A stretch of DNA of 64,000 nt. Source: Lycorma delicatula. Lineage: Eukaryota > Arthropoda > Insecta > Hemiptera > Fulgoridae. A program made the translations under genes and the position numbers. Location of the stretch: the NCBI RefSeq assembly GCF_047948215.1, contig NC_134456.1:58667029-58731028 (forward strand), given 5' to 3'. Below the pieces are notes generated by a model. It worked only from the letters and a program-made list of their open reading frames with translations, made no database searches and was not told where the DNA came from. Positions 25,001-36,701 of this stretch are shown here, piece by piece (within the stretch, counting starts at the first letter, position 1; each line of letters starts with the position of its first letter).

Positions 25001-27262
25001 GTTTGTCATATTGACTACTTTAAAATCATCTTGTTTAATCACCAATTGTTTCCGGCGACTACGTACTGTTCAGGAGTAATAATAAAATTGCTCTTGTCGA
25101 TTTTATAGTTTTAGCTTTATTTTGGGTTAAAAATATATATCACCTTATAATCATTACTACCATTACTTTGTTTAATCATATTAATGAATAGTAAATTACC
25201 ATTTATAACTATGCACAAATATCTAGTAATTTATATTAGCCATTGTCAATCACGTTTTATTTTTACTTAGGTATCAGTAGATGTTGTGATTGATACCTAC
25301 GTAAATTTATTAGGATTTCAAATTGGAGAAATAGATATTCCACAAAATGAATTACACAAATGGATATTTTAAATCCGTTATTTTAGAAGTAATTAATTAG
25401 TAGAAATGTTTAAATTATTTTAGGAAACAATGACCGTTTACCAATAGAACAAAATTACGAACAAATTAGCTGTTTCAGAGCTTCCCATACATTTTTTAGG
25501 AAAGATAAGCTTCGAAGATTCACGATAAAATATTATAAGATTTTTCTTATTTTAATTAATGAAAAGATTTGCTAAGCAGAGATTGTACTTTTCCGTCTCC
25601 AGTTTTTTACCGATGTGTAAATTCTTCTAACTATGCCAAACGACTCAAGTAAATAAAACTGGGATATTTTTTTCCAGTAAAACTAAAGATTTCTACATCA
25701 ACAATCAATAGTTTAGATGGCAAAGTTTCCTTACCTTTTCAAGTTATACTTATTTCATAGATTATATTAAATCTAATAGTTATGGCATTGAGACAAACGA
25801 ATAGTAATTATTTAAAATAATTTTGATAATGCTTACTTATATGTGTGATACCAACTTCAAAAGTAAGGTTAAGAGATAGTACTCTCATTCCGATACCTTT
25901 TTTGGGACAAGTTTGGAAAAAAGAAAAAGAAAAATTAAAGATGAGGAAATAATCAATGCATTCCTTTTTTATATGCATATTTATGATACCTTTCAAAAAT
26001 TCTTTAAATAGCTTGACAATAATTTGTTTAATTTTTTTATTTACTTAAAGCCTAAGCAATTAGTTTTAGATCTTTATCAATTATTCATATATCTTGTTAG
26101 AAAAAAAAAACTGGTAGGTGGTATGCTCTGGAATCAAGCAATTTGCAGATTAAAACATCTTGTTCTCACAATTATGAACTTACGAGAAAAATATTCTTTA
26201 TTACAAATGAAAATAAAAAATAAATATATAATAAAATATATCAAAATATGATGAATTATTATCCATCAACACACTTAAAAACAATTTATTCAATATGATA
26301 ATTAAAGTAACAGTAACAATTATACAAATAATTATAATTTTATCATAATTAGTTTCTTAGTTACAAAATACATCTTTTATTATTTACAAAATAAAATAAA
26401 GTATGTTAAATAATATTATAAGTTTATGACGCTTATAAAAGTATCACTATTACACAATAAATAACAAAATAAATTAATTTTAATAATTTGGTTCACTAGA
26501 ATCATCATCTAATTATTATTTTGATACAGTTTTTTTTTTTTTGTAAATGATAATTACAAAACAGTTAAATCGTTACAAATATTGTATATAAATTAGAATA
26601 ATGTACAAATAATTTGTAATTTTTCTGCCAGTGGTCTTTTGTAATTTACTACTAATAGAAACACAAAATTATTATCTTAAATAAATGGTAACAATATTTT
26701 ACTTACAATAAAGAGTAAAGCATTAAAACTAGTTTCCCTATCGTTTAAACAAGTCATTATGTTTGATCTGCTTGAAACGAATGTCATTATCGTCTATTTC
26801 GGGAATAAATATGTCGCATTAACAGCCTACTCTCAGCGGCAAGAGATAGGGTTTCTTCTGTCTCTCATCGTTCATACTGCATCATTTCAGTCAAATATTT
26901 CATTGAGTGACCAGCTGTTCAGTGTTGTTAAGATTATTTACCCACAGAATAAGTGCTATGATTTTGACGGCTCTCGTGAGACAAATTCATGAACTGACGT
27001 AATTTTTATAACTATGGTTCGGACAGGCCTACCAGTAAAGAGTACCATATAATTGTTGGTACTACAGGTTTCTTTATGCCCGAAACCCAATAATCCTTAG
27101 ATTTCATTTGCCGTAAGTCATTTGCCATTCATTAGAATGCCATTCATTCGAAGCCTTACAAAGTGGACTAGTAAAGTGGTATTACAACCATTTAAAATAA
27201 TTTACAGCTAAATTCTTATAATGCGAAGTTGCAATTAGTTGAATCAGTTAATCGGCAGACAG
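22010..27262. other. AT-rich intergenic DNA
   Basis: Two overlapping short open frames on opposite strands at 22347-22551 and one at 26759-26992 lie in slightly more complex sequence, but I recognise no product. The stretch from about 23 to 26.7 kb is extremely AT-rich and shows nothing. Confidence 0.5.
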
Positions 27263-27265
27263 TTA

Positions 27266-28521
27266 CCCGGGTCATTTAGAAAGTTCTCAATCTGACACGG
27301 AAATCTGACCAAATAGCTATGATATTTCTCAAGTATGACCATTTAGATGGTGCTCTGCAAAGTTTTAGACCCACTAATTTTGCTGATGATGCGGTGATAG
27401 AGCAAATTAAAAAAATGGAAAAAATTGATGTTCGAGCTATATTAAAGTACTTTGTTTTAAAAGGTTAACCTGGCGGACAAAATAAAAGAGTTAGATTTCA
27501 CTTTAAAGGCTTCTTCCTTTTCGTTTTGAAGGAAAAAATGGGCTGCTGCATTTAAACGTGATCATATGTACATTCAAGATGATGAATGTTAGAGACGCTA
27601 AAAAATTGCTATGACCGACTAAATTGTCATAAAAATCCACAATACCATTTTATTAAATGATCGCAACTCAAAATACGCGAGCTTGCTACATTGTAAACAT
27701 CGGAAAAGGCCGTGTCTACTAGATTAACACAATTTTTTGAGTATGAAAAACGCTTCAGCTTCTGGCGGGTGCCGTGTTTTTCGACCAGAAATTCATGCCA
27801 CTGAATACTTCTCAAGAGTGTTTAGATTTATTTAAAAGCGATTCTGCTGATTTTTTTCGATTTTTTATAACAGATGAAACACGGATTCATCATTACTCTC
27901 CAGAGACTAAACAGCACACCAAACAGAAAAGGAAGAGGTGAAATACATCAAAGAAAATTAAAAGAGAAAACGGTTCCATCTGCAGGAAAAGTAATGGTAC
28001 GGTTTTTTTAGATTTTTTAGATTAGACAAGATGTGATGCTCATAGGCTGCCTGGAAAAAGGCAGGACTATATTCGAAGAGTATTAAGATTCACTACTAGA
28101 CCAAATGAAATGTGCTATTCAGTCTAAACGTCCACACCTGACCAAAAAGAAAGTACTCTTTCTATCATTTTATCGCGCTTGCCCTCAGGTCTCGGGTTGT
28201 TCCTGCAAAACTCCTTGTCTCCGCTTCAAAGTGTTCCATTTGCGCCTTATTCGATGGATTTGGCCCCAGCGATTACTTCCTCTTATCAAACTTATAGAAA
28301 TGGCTTGCTAGACCTTTAAGTGATGAAGAACTCACTTCAAATGATGAGGTCAAAGCTTAGACAACTGCTTGTTTTGAAGAGTTGGAGAAATCCCATATAC
28401 TGAAGGTTTAAAAAATGTAAAATCGTTGGTCTGAATGTATTGAACTGCAAAGTGACTATGTAGAAAAATAAAACATCTTGTGTTTTCATCATCAGGCCGA
28501 GAACTTTCCAAATGGCTCCCG
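27266..28521 (+). mobile_element. mariner transposon, complete ends, dead transposase
   Basis: Inverted ends are present on both sides: GTCATTTAGAAAGTTCTC on the left and, on the opposite strand at the right, GCCATTTGGAAAGTTCTC, each seven bases from a TA dinucleotide (27264-27265 and 28522-28523). The TA pair is the standard mariner target duplication. The 1.26-kb length is typical of the family. Coding remnants in between include EKIDVRAILKYFVLKG near the left end, FFITDETRIHHYSPETKQ (first catalytic D region, about 27856), RPHLTKKKVLF (about 28127) and PYSMDLAPSDYF (third D region, about 28236). The stretch expected to hold the second catalytic aspartate is scrambled. Many stops and frameshifts are present. 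Confidence 0.85.
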
Positions 28522-28524
28522 TAT

Positions 28525-30130
28525 CCTGCTACTAAAGAGTTTTGAATAGAATTTGCGTGGGCCTGTTAGACTCATACCAGTACATGATTAATGAGGCTTG
28601 GTTTTAGCTCTTCACGTAAATTCTCATAAAATTTGGTTCTAAGCAGTGGAATACGCTGTAACCAAGGTGACCCTATCCAAGAGCATTCAATAAATTATGA
28701 AAAAAATCAGTTTGTGTATCAGACGCGTATTACATGGTTATTATAAAGTAGTGATAAAATTAACATATTTTATAAATCCGGTGTTTAACTCTTTGAAGAG
28801 AAAACGTTAAGTACTTTTTAACAGCACAGAGTGTCATTCAGGCCTAAGATATCTCTGCAAATATTTCTTCTTAAGGAGTGAACGTTTGAAAAAATTCTGT
28901 TGTCAACACGTTCTCCTTACCGTACAACTTTCTTTGAATATCGCAGAAACCTTAAATCAAATCCATACGCAATACAGGATCTGAAGAACATTTTCTAAAA
29001 TTATGACACAATTGCCAAAATAGACCACGCCCTTTACACCACTTGTAGCCAAGCGTGATTAGATTTGTACAACTATGAATTAAATATTTTCAACATATTA
29101 CCTGATGGTGAATCGAAATTATTTTTGTTATTCCTTTTTTTACTAATATGTATTCAATCTATGGACTCTGGCTACAATTCATGCATCACTCTTTATGTTA
29201 GTATGATTTTGCATTATTTTATCAAAATTTAATGACTATTAAAATATAATAATATTTTCTTCTTCTGATGTGGTTAAATTTTGTACAATTAAATTGTACG
29301 AAATTATAAATTGAAATAAATTTTTATTTTAATTTTTATATTTCAGTCCTTATAAGTAACTAATTGATATAATAAAAATAAATGGTGAAGAATGCGTACA
29401 TTTATATATTTATGCGTTTAATAAGTACGTATGAGAGTAACCTTTATAAAGTACACAGTACATTGAATTAATATAACAACAACGATATTCATAAGAAATA
29501 AATACTTTTTTTTGACGTTGATATGTTCTGTGATATGAATTTTATAATTTCTTTTGTAAAAAACAAAAAAAAAAAAATAATAATAATAAAATACAGTAAT
29601 AACAACTACAGAAAGATCGAAATAAAATATAAAATTATCCACCCATGATATGTAAGAGTTTTGCTTAAAATTTATGTTTATTATTAACAAAGTAAACAAA
29701 ATTGTTTTAAAAATATTGCAGTATTTTTATAAAAAAAAAAATTTTTAGCTTGAAAATTTTCACTAAATCTTATCTTAGTCTACTGGACAATGAAACCAAA
29801 CGTTACCTCTACACTTACTTCTATTATTCTTTGAACAGAAGACAATTAAAATCTTCTTTTACTCTTTAGTTTACAAGATTTTAACGTATGATACATTAAT
29901 TTGTAAAATACGTTATTTACTTTTTCTGGTAAAAAAAGAATAATCTTTAAGTTACTTTAACAAATAATTGTTTCAATAAAAGATATGAACTTGGTTATTA
30001 TTTTAATTAAAATATTATGATATGAATAATTTACTGATATTAGTTCCAATCAATCTTCTAGCTTCGTTCAATCTTTCAAATTAGTTAGCTTGTGCTTATA
30101 AAAGTTACATATTTGATATGAAAATTCATA
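28525..30130. other. AT-rich intergenic DNA
   Basis: The minus-strand open frame 29418-29699 is a tyrosine/phenylalanine-rich reading of poly-A-rich sequence. No gene or repeat recognised. Confidence 0.6.
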
Positions 30131-30138
30131 TCTACTGA

Positions 30139-30275
30139 TCTCGGTGGCAGAGTGGTACCTTTAATCTGGAGGTTTGGGGTTCTAACCCCGGTCAGGCATT
30201 TTTCATATGCTATAAATTTTCATTCTTATAAGGCAAAATGAACAAAGTGGTTGACACCCATCATCTCAAAAGAAA
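30139..30275 (+). mobile_element. tRNA-derived SINE, family 1
   Basis: Box A GGTGGCAGAGTGGT (30143) and box B GGGGTTCTAACCCC (30176) are followed by GGTCAGGCATTTTTCATATG, matching the copies at 10131 and 53775. The A-rich end is near 30275. Confidence 0.85.
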
Positions 30276-30279
30276 AAAA

Positions 30280-31935
30280 AATTCTATCACTCAAAGATGG
30301 TATAACAAAAATGTTATTTACCATTTTTGATAAAGACTAGGAATTATATAATCAAAATAATAATAATACATGATATGAGGTTGATACTCAGATAATATAT
30401 TGCTTGGATTATCATAGTAATAATATTAATTTTCAATATGTTTACATTATTATGAAAGTTATTATAGGTTCATACATGACTAAAATAATGATTATTGTAT
30501 AAAAAATTTAATATAAGATACAAAAGTAATATTAAGGGGATAGTAAATAACATGCTATTCCCCTTCCTCCTGAGCAAGATGATTCATCATGATCAGAGGA
30601 AGTCTTGCTAAGAATTAATTCTCTGCTTCCTCTGTCCTTGCCATTCTTCCTTCTTTGGATAGGGAATATATCAATTTCAAGAACTATAAGAATCCTTTAC
30701 CAAGCAGATTATAAAAAGTAAGTATTGTAAAGTAAGTATAGTAAATATCTAATGTAGTAAATATCTAAAGTAAGTACAGTAAATATATAAATCTTGATTT
30801 CCTGTTGCCTTCTTCTATGAGCTGAATGCAATAATATCTGTTAGCATATCAAACCCACTAAAATGCAGCTGACATATTTATAATCCTTATAATGGGATTT
30901 AAAATTTTCATTCTACTCACTGCCACAGAAAATGATAGCATTATGTGCATTATTATTCTCTGAGAACTCTTACTGGCTTCTCTTGTGCTACTTGTATTTT
31001 TTATGTTTCATTACCATTAATAGAAATTAATATAACTCCATGCTATATTTTGAATCATTTAATTTGATACGTTGTTAGCTTGTGTAAATCAGATCATTTA
31101 ACATTTACAAAAAATTTGCATAAAAGAAAATGTTATTTTTATAATCACTCTGCTTCAAGTAAACCCGCTGATCAAAGCTTTTTTTCTTTAGAAATAGTTA
31201 ACGTTTTAATAAATACAATGCAATGAATAAATATAATGACAAATTATGGTAATTTATACTATGATTTATTCATACACTAAGGAGTAAGTTACATAACTTA
31301 CATCAAACAATAAACATCAAAAGAGAAACATCAACTATACAGACAGAATTTCTTCAACAAGTTGACTTAACAACATATACATGCTATATTGTACAAAATG
31401 TTTTTTTTTTTTTTTTTTATTACACTAGCACAATGCATAGGAATAGAATTTTATGAATAAATGATTTTTTTTTAATACTACTATAGGTTAAACAGTTATT
31501 ACATTACACCTACAACTACAATTCAGTTAGAAGATCTGCCATACTTTCTTTATTTGATTTCTGACGTAGGCTTGACTTTTTTAGTCATTTAATTTAGTTC
31601 CCTTGATAGATATAGATAAAAATCATACGCTTTGTATAAAAATTCAAGAATAAACAATAGAAATAATGTCATCCTCATAAACTGTACATTCCAGAATTTT
31701 CTTTTAATATAATATTTATGTTGTCCCTGAAATAGTTAGTTAGTTGATCAATATTAATAGCTTTTTAATGATAAATATTTTACATTAAGTTGTGTGTATG
31801 TGTGTGTAAGCCATGCATCAGAAAAAAGCCGAATCACGGGAAAGTCCTACAACTTTGTTATCAGCTTCTTTAATTTAAATTTTAAATATCTGAAAATAAA
31901 TAGTATTAACTTAATAAAATTGTGCATGTTTTATA
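30280..31935. other. AT-rich intergenic DNA
   Basis: Contains a poly-T run at about 31400-31420 and no recognisable coding or repeat structure. Confidence 0.55.
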
Positions 31936-31936
31936 G

Positions 31937-32032
31937 ATGGATGAGGAGACTGACTTACTACATGAGCACTTTGACCACTAAGCATGAAGAATATCTAATG
32001 GACTATAGAATATGCAACCAGACCCCTATCAG
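31937..32032 (+). other. Candidate internal exon, unknown protein
   Basis: After TTTTATAG there is a stop-free, compositionally complex stretch encoding WMRRLTYYMSTLTTKHEEYL and MDYRICNQTPIS. It ends at AGTG followed by GTAATG, which could be a splice donor. The amino-acid mix is unlike that of random AT-rich DNA. I do not recognise the protein. The phase does not join simply to the candidate at 32686, so another exon would have to lie between them if both are real. Confidence 0.25.
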
Positions 32033-32685
32033 TGGTAATGTTTAGTAAAATTATTTTCTGATATTTATTTCATTAACAACTTATAAACTTAGCCAAATAA
32101 AATTAATTGATAAAGTACCCACATTAATTAAAACATTTTTTTTATGTATGCATAATTTAAAAATCCAAAAATATATAAGAGAATCATGTAAAAAATAAAC
32201 TGTATTTGTACCTTTCAGTATAACATGTCCCATACAATTATTATAAAGTTTTTTTATTCATTATGGTTAAAATTTCAACTGCTTTTTTCACTAATGCCGA
32301 TTTCATTATGCTAATGCCATGTACAGTGTAAAATTCCACACAAAAAGGCACAAGTCTAACGTTTCAAATTTCAATTAAGAGACAGGCTATAACTTTATTT
32401 ATTAAAATTTACTTACAAACTATATTGGTGTGAAATGCATACATTTTTTTTTACTAATTTAGAAATCATTTTTAAATAAATATAGAAAATCTCAATTTTA
32501 AATTAAATATAGAATCTTTGAAAGAAGAATATTTTTCTAATATTAACAGGTAAGCAGTATAAATTTTTTATTGTACTACCTGCACACAAAAAAATTATTA
32601 TCTTATAATGTGTGTAAAACTCTGTGTTTCTAATAATCTAGATAATAATGCAGTATCATTTAATATAAATATTATTATATTATGT

Positions 32686-32768
32686 AGGGTATTAGTTGAT
32701 GAAGAAATTAAACCAATATATTCTGATGTACATGAAATAAAAGTTGAATCTGTAGAATTCTCTGACGT
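32686..32768 (+). other. Candidate exon, unknown acidic peptide
   Basis: After TTATGTAG one frame reads VLVDEEIKPIYSDVHEIKVE then SVEFSD before a possible GTATTC donor. It is acidic and stop-free, but short. No homology recognised. Confidence 0.2.
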
Positions 32769-32769
32769 A

Positions 32770-34170
32770 TTCTTGATAATTATATTTTACTTGATTAAAA
32801 TTCATCATAATCTGTTTTCTTCTAAAGATTTTCCGTTTATTATAATCAATAAACAATAAAGAAACATCGATGTATTGTCTTATAATAAGTAAAAGAATTA
32901 TTTAGTTTACAAGAGGAAAGAGAACACAGCACATTATCTAAACTAAGTCAGCACTCTCTAAGCTTAAGTATGTGATGTCAATTTTCTGAGAAAGTTTCAG
33001 ATACAGCAGATTAGATTAGACTGTAAGAAATGAGTGAATGATCAATTTTTTTCTGATTATTTAAGTCATATTTTTATTGAAATAATAAATTTGTACTATC
33101 CTTGTAGAAAAATTAAAATTAATGTAAAATCCCTCTTTTTGTTTTAGACATATATAGATTAAAGTGAAAACAAAGCTGCATTAAAAAATTCCACCTCAAT
33201 ATTTATAAAACAATTCAATCATAATACTAAAGTATAATTAAATTTTTCATTTGTGTTAAGATACATTATGTAATTACATCCCATTTTGTAAATAATAATA
33301 CTAACAGAAAGTAAAAATATTATATGATACAGTATAGAAATAAATTAAAGTATAATATTCTTCAATTTCTGTATAAAAGAATTTTATGAGCTCCTCTGGA
33401 TATTTATGATTCCATGTGATTGAAGGAGTACTTATATTTTATGTTATTGTTTAGTATGTTATATGGTATCACATTATATAGAGTAGAGGTTGTTTTAATT
33501 ATTATGATGAAATGCATGTGATAATATAATTTTAATATATTATTTTCAATTATCATTTGATATTAATTAAGATCATTCACTCACATTAATTAGAATATAC
33601 TTATTTGTGATAAATAAATTACATGTACATATAAGCAAATATTGGTTTGAATTCTTGGTTATTTCAGTATCTTGAACCAAATATTACAACATTAATTATT
33701 ACAAAAAACACATTGTTCTTTTCTACTTACATTGTTACATTGTTCTAATTATTTTTTGATCATGGTGTATTAAAGTAAATTAATGTAAACATTCATTAGT
33801 AGATTTTAAGTACTTATTAAAAAAACATGTTGATAATAATGACTAGAACATCACAAAAGTCAGAAAAATTAAACTAATCATTTAAATAAAAAAACTACCA
33901 ATTAATTCTAAATGACTGATAATTAGGAGCATTGATATACAACTAACCTTACTTTCTCTTCTAAATATTTTTAAAGATTTACTTCAAAATATAAAGATCT
34001 ATAAACATCTAGTTGAAATTAAGGTATTACTTTTAATATAGTTCATACTTTAACAGTACAAAACATATTAGTGCTTCTGACACAGCCTTTTACAGTTTAC
34101 ATGTCTTACCGTTTTACTTTGATTAGCAGCCACTCTTCATTGCTATTTTGATAACATTATGAAATTATCA
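32770..34170. other. AT-rich intergenic DNA downstream of the receptor gene
   Basis: No genes or repeats recognised. This stretch lies between the two weak plus-strand exon candidates and the 3' end of the minus-strand receptor. Confidence 0.55.
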
Positions 34171-34171
34171 T

Positions 34172-34177
34172 TTTATT
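34172..34177 (-). terminator. Candidate polyadenylation signal of receptor gene
   Basis: AATAAA on the minus strand about 60 bases after the stop codon at 34236-34238. Confidence 0.45.
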
Positions 34178-34235
34178 GAAGACATCGCATATTTTTATTA
34201 TTACTCTTAATATAATTCATGTTATTAGCCATAAC

Positions 34236-34434
34236 TTAAACAGCATCTGGAGTTGGTGACCAAGTTAGCAACTGCAAACTAGCTGATCTTGATATACCAT
34301 TTCGAGCCTTATGTTTACGTTTTAATGATCTTGTATATAGGCTTACCACCTGACAATTACATGTAACAATTAACGCTATTGTTATGCCTTGGAGAGAATG
34401 TCCAACATTGAACAATATCCAGGCAATATTCCAC
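34236..34434 (-). CDS. Methuselah-like GPCR, last exon (TM7 and C-tail)
   Basis: Preceded on the minus strand by a pyrimidine-rich tract and TTTCAG, this exon begins with one base that completes an arginine codon split by the intron. It then encodes WNIAWILFNVGHSLQGITIA and a hydrophobic continuation, 65 residues in all, ending at TAA (34238-34236). The helix with the LQG...I pattern is helix 7 of Methuselah-type secretin-family receptors. A short basic, serine-rich cytoplasmic tail (YTRSLKRKHKARNGISRSAS) follows. The phase matches the donor of the exon at 48666-48908, so the spliced message joins helix 6 directly to helix 7 across a 14.2-kb intron. The receptor would act in the plasma membrane. 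The ligand is unknown. Confidence 0.8.
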
Positions 34435-34438
34435 CTGA

Positions 34439-36697
34439 AACATAATTTTTTTTTATCAGTAATAATAAAATAAAACAGCTATCTAAAAATTATTGTGTCA
34501 TAATTAAAATCAAAACTGTAACTTTGTGTACATTATACATACATATTATATTTAGAAATTCGTTTCTAGAATAATTTTTTTCTCTTAAATTTCGTTTACT
34601 GATGAAAATCCTGAAAAGTTAATTATCTTATTTTTATTGTATAATTTTATTAAATAATTTTTGTATTTTAAAAGTTCTATATTTTCAGTGTTTTTATTTT
34701 GAAATATGGGAATGAAATTTGTAAAAACTTTGACCAAGACTTCCTATAATATCTGATAATTGTGTATCATGAGTAAGTGGCAGGGTCATAAAATTTTCAA
34801 TACTTCTTTAGATTAAAGTTCTATAAAATTTTTCCCATAATAATACTGCAAAATAAAAAGTTTACTTTATTAAGGTCCATCATTGTAGATTCATTTGTTT
34901 ATTTTTTATCAGCACATTAAGAAGAGTAATTTTGAAACTTTCAATTATTGACTTTCTTTTCAGCTATAAACTGTATGCCAATAAAAAAGAAAAAAGAAAT
35001 ACAATTTATATAAAAATCTACTTTTTTTATTAAATTAAATTGGAATTAAAAAATAAAAACAGTGCTAATTATAATCACTCCAATTCTAATAATTTTTACA
35101 AAATGGATTTAATAATTAAATAAAATGAATTAAATCTGAATGTAAAGGTATAGTTTGGATTAATTTATTTATACATTAAATGGACTATTATTGTATAATG
35201 TCACGTATTGAATATATAAGATTATGAAGTACGAGTATAAATTTATTCAAAATCCAAAGCAGTTTAGTTTAATCAGTCAAAGTTAATATTTAACTTCTTT
35301 ATATTTGATCTAATTGTGAAATTTTATTTAAGAAGGGATACTATCTGATCACTTTAAAAAATTATCACATGTTATTAAATAAAAGAAAAGGTACATTATA
35401 ATTAATATCACTTTAATGTGTTTCTTTTATTAATATTTCTGATAAATAATTTTTAAAAATAATTATCTTATTTTTATTTAAATAAATTTAAAATTAATAC
35501 TGCATGTGTATTATCAGTAAAATTAATGGTAAAATCATCAACATGAATAAAAAATAAAACTTTTTAAAATTTTAAATGATATTTTTAATTTTTTTGTTAA
35601 GAGTATTAAAAACAAATTGATTCAACAGAAATAAGTTAGCTCCTGCTAACTTATTTGCTAACCTCATTGATAATATAGCTTTTATACTTTTAATAAATTT
35701 AAAAAAAAAAGCAGAAAAAATTAGTTAACATTCTGGAATTGCAATAGAATTAGCAAAAACCAAGATCAGTTGAAATTATTTTATTATTCTTGTCACTAAA
35801 ACTGGTAGGTGGTAAATTTTTAATTTTTGGGAAAAAATGTTTTTCCCTAAATATTACTTGTGCAGAAAAGGCAATAAACATTCAATAATACTCAAATGAC
35901 ACCAATGTTTTTACTTTGTAATGATTTAATAAAATGCCAAGCTTGTTATCATTAAATATTAATTATGCTTATGTATATTACCATTTGAAGTACAATATCA
36001 TCTCTTAAGGCGTGTTCAAAAAGTTGAACAATTTTTCAAAATACGAAAATGAGCTGCTACAACATTTCTAGACTCATAATTTTGAATAATGTAAACTGCC
36101 ATTTAGAAAATTTAAAAATATTAACTTATTTTTGTGTTTATATAAATGAACACTAAAACAGAATAGTCAGTTTCTTGTAAAACATAACTATATCCACCTC
36201 CATCAATCAAGACAATCAGAACTGTTTTCATATGACTCAAACTAATATTTTGGCTAACGAAAAAGGTATTTGTTATGCTTACACTGATATTTTAATATTT
36301 TACCAAAAAATCTTATGAAGCAGTCATCTTTAAGTTTCATTTGGAAATTCCTGTAACTGACTTTGCATTTATAAAATGCTACAAAATTAATTTGCTGTTC
36401 ATTACACTATTCTAAATGTATTAAGTATATGTTATTCTGACATAAAAATACATAAGATATGACATATATAATTAGACATACATACTCATATGTATAAAGA
36501 CTTATTACCCATCAGTATTCAGTTCATAAACATTAATAGTTTAAACATTTTTGAATATTGTTAATTATCACAAATTAGATTTTACATGTTTTTTATGTAT
36601 TACAATAATTTTAATTGTTAACCAAAACCACCATTCTGTCCCTTCCAGTATCTTTCAAGAAGACCCTATTGTTGGAATCTACAGTGTCGTCGTTCAG
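34439..36697. other. Receptor intron, AT-rich, no element recognised
   Basis: This is the 3' part of the 14.2-kb intron (34435-48665) of the minus-strand receptor gene. Very AT-rich, with no open frame of note. Confidence 0.6.
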
Positions 36698-36701
36698 TTT
36701 A

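Noticed and set aside
29418..29699. A 93-codon minus-strand open frame that could be a membrane peptide.
   Set aside because: The hydrophobicity comes from poly-A/T tracts. No start context, splice sites or family resemblance.
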